From assembly GCA_011045955.1 (NCBI GenBank), contig DSBV01000126.1, positions 16,139-80,138 on the forward strand: 64,000 nt of DNA. The letters are read 5' to 3'. Positions 52,443 through 60,736 of this stretch are shown here, piece after piece (the first letter of the stretch is position 1; each line of letters begins with the position of its first letter). This stretch comes from Bacteroidales bacterium (GTDB lineage: Bacteria > Bacteroidota > Bacteroidia > Bacteroidales > Tenuifilaceae). A program made the translations under genes and the position numbers. Below the pieces are notes generated by a model. It was not told the origin of the DNA. It worked only from the letters and a program-made list of their open reading frames with translations, and did not search any database.

Positions 52443-53420
52443 TTACCAACCCAGCACGAAGGCAAAAATTAGAGGCGCCACAATGGTAGCATCGGACTCA
52501 ATTATAAATTTTGGGGTATCGATATTGAGTTTCCCCCAGGTAATTTTCTCATTGGGAACTGCACCCGAGTAAGAACCATAACTGGTGGTTGAGTCGCTGA
52601 TTTGGCAGAAGTAACTCCAGAAAGGAACTCCGGTTATCCCTAAATCCAGATGGAGCATGGGAACCACACAAATAGGGAAATCGCCAGCAATGCCACCACC
52701 AATCTGGAAGAATCCAACACCCTCAGTGCCGGCATTCTTAGTGTACCAGTCGGCAAGGAACATCATGTACTCAATACCCGATTTTACGGTTGAAGGTTTA
52801 ATCTTACCATTGATGCACTGCGCTGCAAAAACATTTCCCAAAGTTGAATCCTCCCATCCAGGAACTACAATTGGAAGGTTTTTTTCGGCAGCAGCTAACA
52901 TCCAAGAGTTCTTAGGATCAATCTCGTAGTATTTTTCTAACTCCCCACTGCAAATTAGTTTATACATGAATTCGTGAGGGAAATATCTCTCTCCTTTGGC
53001 ATCAGCCTCTTTCCAAATTTCAATGATATATTTTTCAATTCTACGAAAAGCTTCCTCTTCGGGAATACAAGTATCAGTAACCCTGTTTAATCTACTTTGA
53101 TACAACTCCCACTCCTGCTGTGGAGTAAGGTCGCGGTAGTGCGGAACTCGTTTGTAGTGGTTGTGAGCAACCAGGTTCATTAAATCCTCCTCAAGGTTAG
53201 CACCGGTACACGATATGATTTGAACCTTATCCTGGCGTATCATTTCGGCTAAACTGATACCAAGTTCAGCGGTACTCATGGCACCGGCCAGGGTAATCAT
53301 CATCTTCTTGCCGCTCTCAATGTGAGTTTTGTAAGCCTTGGCTGCATCAACTAGGGTTGCTGAGTTGAAATGCAGGTAGTGCTTCTCCATGAACGAGGTT
53401 ATTGGTTTACTGCTGTTCAT
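52443..53420 (-). CDS. Deoxyhypusine synthase-like enzyme
   Basis: A 325-aa member of the deoxyhypusine synthase (DHS) family, which transfers the aminobutyl group of spermidine via an NAD-dependent step. The NAD fold is visible in MMITLAGAMSTAELG, IISCTGANLEEDL and FFQIGGGIAGDFPI. The enzyme-intermediate lysine lies in TWGKLNID (K297), matching the catalytic Lys of eukaryotic DHS (EAVSWGK). Bacteria have no eIF5A substrate, so the acceptor is probably a polyamine (homospermidine-type) or another protein; not known. It lies 37 bp after rpiB in the same direction and is probably co-transcribed. Confidence 0.93.
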   Translation of the reverse strand: MNSSKPITSFMEKHYLHFNSATLVDAAKAYKTHIESGKKMMITLAGAMSTAELGISLAEMIRQDKVQIISCTGANLEEDLMNLVAHNHYKRVPHYRDLTPQQEWELYQSRLNRVTDTCIPEEEAFRRIEKYIIEIWKEADAKGERYFPHEFMYKLICSGELEKYYEIDPKNSWMLAAAEKNLPIVVPGWEDSTLGNVFAAQCINGKIKPSTVKSGIEYMMFLADWYTKNAGTEGVGFFQIGGGIAGDFPICVVPMLHLDLGITGVPFWSYFCQISDSTTSYGSYSGAVPNEKITWGKLNIDTPKFIIESDATIVAPLIFAFVLGW

Positions 53421-53457
53421 TGCTAATAGGTTTATAGTTTAACACATTGTGAGTATT

Positions 53458-53898
53458 CTATTTCATAGGAATTTTCTCAACCCTACGGGTATGACGGCCA
53501 CCCTCGAACTTAGCATCAAGAAAAGCCTTTACTATTTTTTTGGCCTCGCTAATGCTAACAAATCGGGCGGGAATGGCACAAACATTAGCATTGTTATGCT
53601 TGCGGGCAAGGGTAGCAATTTCTGGTAACCAGCACAATGCCGACCGTACCCCCTGGTGCTTATTGGCTGTAATTGATACTCCATTGCCGCTACCGCAAAG
53701 CAAAATACCTAACTGGTAATCGCCCTTTTCAATGGCTGTTGCCAAAGGGTGTGCAAAATCGGGATAGTCCACACTGTCTTCACTGTGTGTTCCAAAATCC
53801 CAAACATTGTAACCTAACTCTGCAAGGTATTTCTTTAACTCTTCCTTGGTTGTGTACCCTGCATGGTCCGATGCTATGACAAGCGTTGGTTTACTCAT
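53458..53898 (-). CDS. rpiB: Ribose-5-phosphate isomerase B
   Basis: A 146-aa RpiB/LacAB-family isomerase interconverting ribose 5-phosphate and ribulose 5-phosphate. It has DHAGYTTKEELKKYL, DFGTHSEDSVDYPDFA, the catalytic Cys in LLCGSGNGVSI and HNNANVCAIPARFVS. The length is typical. First gene of a likely operon with the DHS-like gene. Confidence 0.96.
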   Translation of the reverse strand: MSKPTLVIASDHAGYTTKEELKKYLAELGYNVWDFGTHSEDSVDYPDFAHPLATAIEKGDYQLGILLCGSGNGVSITANKHQGVRSALCWLPEIATLARKHNNANVCAIPARFVSISEAKKIVKAFLDAKFEGGRHTRRVEKIPMK

Positions 53899-53959
53899 AT
53901 AAACAATAGATTCAATATTTCAGATTCAATATTCCAGATTTAAGATTCCAGACTTAAGA

Positions 53960-54001
53960 ACCTGCTCCGCGAAGTGGGGACCTGCTCCGTTCTACGGAAT
54001 T
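53960..54001. repeat. Two hairpin modules upstream of hemW
   Basis: CCTG-CTCCGC-GAA-GTGGGG (53961-53979, imperfect) and CCTG-CTCCG-TTCTA-CGGA (53981-53998), back to back, in AT-rich text. Confidence 0.5.
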
Positions 54002-54052
54002 CATAGCTTTTCCACATTCTGAATCCTAAATTCTGAATTCTCAACTAATAAT

Positions 54053-54060
54053 TACCTTTG
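54053..54060 (+). promoter_or_regulatory. -7 box of hemW
   Basis: TACCTTTG, consensus, with TTCTG near the -33 position (54031-54035); 63 nt before the ATG. Confidence 0.5.
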
Positions 54061-54123
54061 CAAAGATAGTTTGTTTTTATGGTTTACACACAAACATTTA
54101 ACTTTGCTTAATCAATCTAATAA

Positions 54124-55251
54124 ATGGCAGGAATTTACATACATGTTCCGTTTTGTAAGAAAAAATGCAACTACTGTGACTTTTACTCGGTGGGCGAAGC
54201 TAAAATGGATAACCATTTTACCGATTTTGTGCTTAAAGAACTCAACCTTAGGAACCCTTTAATAGCTGATAGAATAGTAAAAACCATTTACTTTGGAGGT
54301 GGTACACCATCGCTATTGCCTGTGGGCAATATCAAGAGAATTATTTCCGGTTTAGGTGATTTTTTTGTGGTTGACCCCAATGCAGAAATCACCATTGAGG
54401 TAAACCCCGACGATGTTACCCTTGAGCTGGCTGAACAATACCACGCAATTGGCATCAATAGGGTAAGCATTGGCGTTCAGTCATTTAACAACAATGAACT
54501 GGTTTTTCTTGGCCGACGACACGATGCCAGTAAAGCAGTGGAGGCTATTCGCATATTCAGGGCAGCGGGTATTGCAAACATCAGCATCGATTTAATTTAT
54601 GGACTTCCAAATTCAACTTTGAAAAGTTGGGAACACTCGTTAAATGTTGCATTTGGGTTAGATATTCAGCACCTATCGTGCTACCACCTTACCTACGAGG
54701 AGGGAACCCCGCTTACCCGAAGGGTAGCCAAGGGAGCTGTAATGCCCCTTGATGAGGAGATGAGCAAAGCCCAGTTCGATTTGTTACGCGAATTGTCCCA
54801 TGCAAACGATTTTGTTCATTACGAAATATCGAACCTGGCAAAACCTGGCTATACCTCAAAACACAACAGCGGTTACTGGTTGGGCGAAGAATACCTCGGT
54901 TTAGGGCCATCGGCTCACTCATTCAACAGGTCAATGCGATGGTGGAATCCATCGTCAATTACCGGATGGGGAAATGAAGTTGACTCAGGCAACTTCCTAA
55001 AAAACACGGAAGCCATTGATGAGGCTATTCAATTTAATGAACTTTTGATTACTCGCCTTCGGACCATGTGGGGTGTAAACCTTAACGAGGTTGCGAATGG
55101 CTTTTCAATCGAAATATACAACCATCTTCGCAAAAAAATCATACCCTTTACCAAGTCGGGTAAAATAATTATGGAAAACAACATCCTTAAAATTCTACCT
55201 AACCATTACTTTGTGAGCGATTCCATTGTGGCTGAATTACTTATTGTCTAA
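54124..55251 (+). CDS. hemW: Radical SAM heme chaperone HemW
   Basis: A 375-aa HemN-like radical SAM protein. The [4Fe-4S] cluster motif CxxxCxxC is in HVPFCKKKCNYCDFYS near the N-terminus; FGGGTPSLLP and EVNPDDVTLELAE follow. The HemW mark HNxxYW is present as KHNSGYWLGEEYLGLGPSAHS, and the family-specific CxxxCxxC replaces the CxxxCxxCxC of coproporphyrinogen dehydrogenase, so heme trafficking rather than heme synthesis is likely. Monocistronic. Confidence 0.95.
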   Translation: MAGIYIHVPFCKKKCNYCDFYSVGEAKMDNHFTDFVLKELNLRNPLIADRIVKTIYFGGGTPSLLPVGNIKRIISGLGDFFVVDPNAEITIEVNPDDVTLELAEQYHAIGINRVSIGVQSFNNNELVFLGRRHDASKAVEAIRIFRAAGIANISIDLIYGLPNSTLKSWEHSLNVAFGLDIQHLSCYHLTYEEGTPLTRRVAKGAVMPLDEEMSKAQFDLLRELSHANDFVHYEISNLAKPGYTSKHNSGYWLGEEYLGLGPSAHSFNRSMRWWNPSSITGWGNEVDSGNFLKNTEAIDEAIQFNELLITRLRTMWGVNLNEVANGFSIEIYNHLRKKIIPFTKSGKIIMENNILKILPNHYFVSDSIVAELLIV

Positions 55252-55287
55252 ATTACTGGCCTTTATTTGGAAAAATTTTTGCAACCA

Positions 55288-55318
55288 TTGAGCTGGTATA
55301 TTCGTTTTATTATATTGC
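55288..55318 (+). promoter_or_regulatory. Possible promoter of the C25 peptidase
   Basis: TTG (55288-55290), 20 nt, TATATTGC (55311-55318), two bases off the -7 consensus; 23 nt before the ATG at 55342. Confidence 0.3.
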
Positions 55319-55341
55319 AGGATTATTTAAATTTTAAACTG

Positions 55342-58300
55342 ATGAAAAAGATTTTGGCCTTACTCTTTATTTCTTTTTCTCTAGCAGCTATTTCGCAACC
55401 AAAAAAAATCACGCTGCTAACCGATGGTATTAAAGAGGGAAAGGTTATCCCTGAAAAATTCTACGCTACCTCGCAGAGTGAATTCCGTTTAAGCATTAAA
55501 ATAGATGAACTAAACTGGGATAAACAACTAGCAAATACCGGAGAAACATACACAAAGCTATGGTTTAAAAACTCTTTGCCCGATGGTGGCATCGGAGAAC
55601 CCGAATTGCCAGTAATTAAAAAGTTGATACGTATTCCGCTGGGCGCTTCGGTTTCGGCAAGGGTTAGTAAATTCAGGATGGACGAGGTTCAACTTTCAGC
55701 CAAAGGTATTCAATACCCATTATTCCCTGTACAGCCATCGGCACGTAAGGATCAGGATACGCTGCAATTACCATTCCACTTTAAGCCCGAAGCTTATCGC
55801 AAGTCAACCTTCCAAAATGTAAAGCCCGGGGTCTCGGTTGAGGTTCTGGGGAACCTCAGGGGGTACACCATTGCCCGCCTTACCGTGCAACCTATTGACT
55901 ACAATCCATCCAAACAAAAAATCAGGATATTTAATGATATTGATGTTGATGTTACTGTTCAAGGAGACATTGCCAAAGGCTCATCTCCTTCCGATCCCTA
56001 CTATTCACCCTACTTTGATGTGGTTTACCAATCGATGTTAAACGCTGGAGGCGCTGTTTACGATTCACACCCCGATTTAACCCGATACCCGGTTAGCATG
56101 CTTATAGTATCGCACCGAATGTTTGAAACAGCCCTACAACCCTATATAACATGGAAAACCCAACGGGGTATTAGTGTTACCGTGAAGTACACCGATGAGA
56201 TTGGCTCAACAGCCGATGCTATAAAAACATACATTCAAAATGTGTACAACTCGGCTACACCTGAAAACCCTGCTCCAACCTTTTTGGTAATTGTGGGCGA
56301 TGTTGACCAAGTGCCTGCGTCGGCAACGGGAACCCAATCGGGTAAACTAACCGACCTATACTATGCCAGTGTTGATGGCGATATGTTCCCTGAGATGTAT
56401 TACGGTCGCCTCTCGGCAACAAACGAAGCGCAGCTAACAGCCATTATCGACAAGATACTTTACTACGAAAGGTTCCAGTTTGCCGATGCTTCATACCTGA
56501 ACAATTCCACTTTGATAGCAGGTGCCGATGCAACCTGGAACCCTGCTATAGCACAGCCCACCATAAAGTATGCAACAGCCACACATTTTAAACCGTCAAA
56601 TGGATGGAGCAATATTTACGAGTATGGAGTTACAACTGATCCAAATAACCCCTCTGCTACACCAAGCTATACGGGGTGTTACGACTCGGAAAGGATTGCA
56701 GTTGGCTTCATAAACTACACTGCTCACTGTAACGAAACCAACTGGCAAGACCCCGCCCTTACCGTAACCGCTGTTAATGCATTTACCAACGCCCAGCAGT
56801 ACCCGTTTGTTATAGCAAACTGTTGCCTGTCGGGCAACTTTGGCTATTCCGAGTCGGTTGGCGAGGCATGGCTCCGTAAAGCGAATGGTGGCGCTGTAAC
56901 CTACATAGGCTCATCGCCCAATAGCTACTGGAAAGAGGATATGTACTGGGCGGTTGGTGCTTTCCCCATGAGCGGTGATAACAATGGTTACGTTCCCAGC
57001 TTTGAGGAATCCACTACCGGTGGATACGATGCTCCTTTTGTGAGCGCATACACCACCGCTGGTGCTATAATGTTTTGCGGTAACCTTGCGGTTACCCAAG
57101 CCGAACTAAATGATTACTCCCGCCAAATTAACTCAACCTACTACTGGGAAGCCTACAACATACTTGGCGATCCATCCCTTATGCCTTACTTCAAAATCCC
57201 CGAGCCAAACTCAATAACGTTCCCTGCAACCATTGCCGTTGGCGTAAATTCAGTAAGCATTGGAGCCAAGGCACAAACCTATGTATCGTTGACCAGAAAT
57301 GGCCAAATTATTGGTACCAAATACTATCCAACCGACGATTTACTCGATATTGACATACCTGTGCAAGCTGAGCCCGCAAAAATAGTTTTAACCGCCACAC
57401 GCCCCCAAACCCAACCCTTTATTGATACCATTCAGGTATTTGTTGCCGACAATGCTTACTTAACCCTATCATCGAGCATTATCGACGATTTCGAAGGGAA
57501 TAACAATGCTGTTGCCGATTACGGTGAGACCATCAAGGTAAACCTACTGGTAAAGAACGTGGGCAAAACAAATGCAACAGGTATTGGTGCAAAAATTACC
57601 GCAAACGCTGGACTCATTGAGTTGATTTCAGCCGACTCAATTGGCATTGGGGATATTGACGCCGAATCGGAAAAATGGATTAATTCAGCATTTACCTTTA
57701 GCATTCCATCCAATATCGATGATAAATACTCACACGTATTCCCAATTACCTTTACCTCAACCGAGGGTAACTGGATATCAAACTTAAGAATAACTGCCTC
57801 CGCACCCAAAATTGTTTACAATGGCTTTACGGTAATTGACTCCTTAATGGGCAACCGTAACATGCTGGTTGACCGAAACGAAGTGGTTGATCTAAAGTTT
57901 GAATTCCAAAATAAGGGGGGTGCCGCCATTCCCGATTTCTCGGCGCAGGCAACCATTTCCGATTCACTTCTCAACACGGTAAGTGTCAACTTTGAACCCA
58001 TTTCAAACCGAACCATTCAGCCTAACGAAAAAGCCATTCTTACCCTGCGGGTAAGCACATCACCAAACCTAACCTACGATACAATCCCCATAGACATAGG
58101 CTATAGCTCCGTTAACTACAGCAATGCCTCGGATCAGTTTACCAGCAAGGTACCAGTCTTACTTTTTGGAACTACCAAAATGACTAATGGTACCGTAAAA
58201 ACCTGTGGGACTATTTTTACCGACACCGGTGGCGAAACTGCCAACTACAATAACAGCGAGGACTATACGCTAACCTTTGAAACCCTAAGCGATATACAGC

Positions 58301-60627
58301 GATATAGTGTTGAGTTTACATCGTTCAACACCGAATTGGGATACGATTTTCTCTATATTTACGATGGAGCAAGCATTACCTCAAACGCCATAGCGAACAG
58401 CCCGTTTAATGGCAATACTGGTCCCGAACCCTTTTACACAAGCGGAAACAGTATTACATTCCGTTTCACATCCGATGGCTCACAAACTTCCTCTGGGTGG
58501 AAAGCAAAACTAGAGTGTATTATCCCAAAGCAATTGCCCAAGTGCGTTGAAAACCCAAAACCCGGGAATAATGAACTTAATGTTGAGTATAACCGGTTAT
58601 CGTGGGGAGCCTCCTCCGATGCCCTTTTCTACGATGTTTACATAGGAACCAATCCCGATACATTGGTTCTACTGAAAAGGGTTACCGAGGCGTTTATTGA
58701 TATCCCTCTCATGCCACAAACCAGCTACTACTGGCGTGTAATACCCGGCAACCATTTGGGAGTATGCGATAAACCCTGCGAGGTTTGGAGTTTTACTACG
58801 GCTTCAGTGATAGGACAGGTATTGATGACCAACTCCACCGTTGAAGTGGATAGCATTTGGTTTTACGACTCTGGAGGGCCCACTTCAAATTACGGCAATA
58901 ATGAGAATTATACAATAACCTTTAAGCCAAGGAATAACGGCCAAAAGGTAAAGGTTAAATTCGTGGAGTTTGATGTGGAATGGCAATCAACCTGTAGCTA
59001 TGATTACCTAATTGTATATGATGGCCCAAATACCCTAAGCCCTCAGCTTGGTAAATATTGCGGAGAAAATATTCCTCCTGTTTATACCTCGACTAGCGCA
59101 AACGGAGAGCTGACCTTTAAGTTTGTTTCCGATTATAACGTGGTTAGAACAGGATGGAAGGCAAAGATTACAACTACGGGAAGAGTTGACACTTACCCGG
59201 TTACCTTCAATATAAAAAACAACGGGAATGCAGTACCTGCAGCTGCTGTAAGCATCACCAATGCAATAAAGTTTACATCGGGTTCGGGTTCGGTTAGTTT
59301 TAACTTACCTAACGGAACACACAGCTACACAGTAAGAGCCAATGGCTATGAGCCAATTTCTGGCTCCACCCAAATTGCCAGTTCTGCCCAAACAATTGAT
59401 GTAGAATTGACCAAACAGGACACAATTCACCTACTAGTGCGTTCTGCCCTTGACCAAGCCGCCATACCGCTAGCTAAAATATTGGTTAACAACCAAACCT
59501 ATTACACCTCGCACCTTGGGGTGGCAACCATTTATATCCCCGCAGGAACCTATACTTTTAACCTCAACGCTGATGGATACTATGTAAAGGATACAATCAT
59601 AACCGTTCAAACTGGTGGAGGCAATTACAGTATTAACCTTATACCCGTTAACTATAATGTACAGTTTACTATCTCCGATATCAACGGGAACAAAATTCCT
59701 CATGCCAAGGTTTATGTTGATACACTTTTAGGCGAAACCAATAGTGAGGGTTTGGCAATATTCTCCCTGCGTCGAGGCTTAAAAACTGTAAGCGTTCAAA
59801 AGGAGAGTTTTGTTAATTCTGATTTTTGGCTGGAACTAAGTTCCGATAGCTCTGTTAATGTATACTTGACACCCGTTTACGGCAATGTTCAGCTGGTTAA
59901 GTTTAGTATAACCGGAACCGGACCAAAAGGCACGTGGCCTCTGGATAACGCCATGGTTAAAATCTATAACGGTACCGACCTTTACCAGCAAGGTAAAACC
60001 CATAATGGTGTTGCAACACTTTACCTGCCCAATGGAACCTACTCATACGAAGTGAGCATTGAAGGGTACCAAAGCATGGAACAGATTGAATTCAGTGTAA
60101 ACAGCAACCCCATTGAAATTCCTGTTCAGCTGAACCAGCTAACCTTCAGCATCACCTTTGATGTTCAAAGCGGGGGGAGCCCAGTTGCCAATGCAACTGT
60201 AAAAATTAACGGTTATTCCGACCAGTTTACCGACGTCAATGGCTTAGCTACCTTTAGTCCTGTTGGGTACGAAAAGGGGTTACAGTTTAGCGTTTTACAC
60301 CCCAACTTTTACACCGTTTCCGGTAACATAGATGTTACTAAATCGGAAACCATAAGCGTAAACCTTACCCTAACCTCAACCGATACTGTTGACCCCGACA
60401 AGAGTTTATCAATGTACCCCAATCCGGCAACAAGCCATGTCAGGATTGAAGCAAATGAGACAATTGAATCCGTTTCCATAATCTCAATAAACGGAACGTT
60501 AATGCATTGGGAACAAATCAACAATAACAAGCATACCATCAACCTAAACTTGCCAACAGGAGTTTATGTGGTAAGGTTTACCCTGGGCTACGGCAGGTTA
60601 TACCATAAAAAACTAATTGTGCGGTAA
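55342..60627 (+). CDS. Gingipain-like C25 cysteine peptidase with CUB repeats and T9SS sorting domain
   Basis: A 1761-aa secreted protease. It has a signal peptide (1-19), a propeptide-like region, and a C25 catalytic domain (about 240-600). H462 in NYTAHCNETNWQDP and C495 in ANCCLSGNF match the gingipain His/Cys dyad. Later parts are Ig-like regions, a CUB-like domain (about 950-1060), an FN3-like unit, a second CUB-like domain (about 1158-1278), four or five carboxypeptidase-regulatory/PEGA-like modules (about 1287-1676) and a T9SS sorting domain (about 1683-1761, LSMYPNPATSHV). The start is the ATG of the signal peptide; the frame is open to 55267. Substrate preference cannot be read from the sequence. 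Confidence 0.93.
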   Translation: MKKILALLFISFSLAAISQPKKITLLTDGIKEGKVIPEKFYATSQSEFRLSIKIDELNWDKQLANTGETYTKLWFKNSLPDGGIGEPELPVIKKLIRIPLGASVSARVSKFRMDEVQLSAKGIQYPLFPVQPSARKDQDTLQLPFHFKPEAYRKSTFQNVKPGVSVEVLGNLRGYTIARLTVQPIDYNPSKQKIRIFNDIDVDVTVQGDIAKGSSPSDPYYSPYFDVVYQSMLNAGGAVYDSHPDLTRYPVSMLIVSHRMFETALQPYITWKTQRGISVTVKYTDEIGSTADAIKTYIQNVYNSATPENPAPTFLVIVGDVDQVPASATGTQSGKLTDLYYASVDGDMFPEMYYGRLSATNEAQLTAIIDKILYYERFQFADASYLNNSTLIAGADATWNPAIAQPTIKYATATHFKPSNGWSNIYEYGVTTDPNNPSATPSYTGCYDSERIAVGFINYTAHCNETNWQDPALTVTAVNAFTNAQQYPFVIANCCLSGNFGYSESVGEAWLRKANGGAVTYIGSSPNSYWKEDMYWAVGAFPMSGDNNGYVPSFEESTTGGYDAPFVSAYTTAGAIMFCGNLAVTQAELNDYSRQINSTYYWEAYNILGDPSLMPYFKIPEPNSITFPATIAVGVNSVSIGAKAQTYVSLTRNGQIIGTKYYPTDDLLDIDIPVQAEPAKIVLTATRPQTQPFIDTIQVFVADNAYLTLSSSIIDDFEGNNNAVADYGETIKVNLLVKNVGKTNATGIGAKITANAGLIELISADSIGIGDIDAESEKWINSAFTFSIPSNIDDKYSHVFPITFTSTEGNWISNLRITASAPKIVYNGFTVIDSLMGNRNMLVDRNEVVDLKFEFQNKGGAAIPDFSAQATISDSLLNTVSVNFEPISNRTIQPNEKAILTLRVSTSPNLTYDTIPIDIGYSSVNYSNASDQFTSKVPVLLFGTTKMTNGTVKTCGTIFTDTGGETANYNNSEDYTLTFETLSDIQRYSVEFTSFNTELGYDFLYIYDGASITSNAIANSPFNGNTGPEPFYTSGNSITFRFTSDGSQTSSGWKAKLECIIPKQLPKCVENPKPGNNELNVEYNRLSWGASSDALFYDVYIGTNPDTLVLLKRVTEAFIDIPLMPQTSYYWRVIPGNHLGVCDKPCEVWSFTTASVIGQVLMTNSTVEVDSIWFYDSGGPTSNYGNNENYTITFKPRNNGQKVKVKFVEFDVEWQSTCSYDYLIVYDGPNTLSPQLGKYCGENIPPVYTSTSANGELTFKFVSDYNVVRTGWKAKITTTGRVDTYPVTFNIKNNGNAVPAAAVSITNAIKFTSGSGSVSFNLPNGTHSYTVRANGYEPISGSTQIASSAQTIDVELTKQDTIHLLVRSALDQAAIPLAKILVNNQTYYTSHLGVATIYIPAGTYTFNLNADGYYVKDTIITVQTGGGNYSINLIPVNYNVQFTISDINGNKIPHAKVYVDTLLGETNSEGLAIFSLRRGLKTVSVQKESFVNSDFWLELSSDSSVNVYLTPVYGNVQLVKFSITGTGPKGTWPLDNAMVKIYNGTDLYQQGKTHNGVATLYLPNGTYSYEVSIEGYQSMEQIEFSVNSNPIEIPVQLNQLTFSITFDVQSGGSPVANATVKINGYSDQFTDVNGLATFSPVGYEKGLQFSVLHPNFYTVSGNIDVTKSETISVNLTLTSTDTVDPDKSLSMYPNPATSHVRIEANETIESVSIISINGTLMHWEQINNNKHTINLNLPTGVYVVRFTLGYGRLYHKKLIVR

Positions 60628-60654
60628 CCATATAAACCAACATTGTTAATAAGT

Positions 60655-60686
60655 ATGGGCATAAAAACATGCCCATTTCTTTTTAT
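60655..60686 (+). terminator. Intrinsic terminator of the C25 peptidase gene
   Basis: Stem ATGGGCAT/ATGCCCAT (60655-60662 and 60669-60676) with a 6-nt A-rich loop and T-rich tail (ttcttttta). Confidence 0.8.
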
Positions 60687-60702
60687 ATGACCGAAATATT
60701 TT

Positions 60703-60710
60703 TACATTTG
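60703..60710 (+). promoter_or_regulatory. -7 box of the hybrid kinase
   Basis: TACATTTG, consensus match, 26 nt before the TTG start at 60737; an ATG at 60721 lies between but is out of frame. Confidence 0.45.
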
Positions 60711-60736
60711 GCACAAATCAATGTGTTTAGCAAGCG

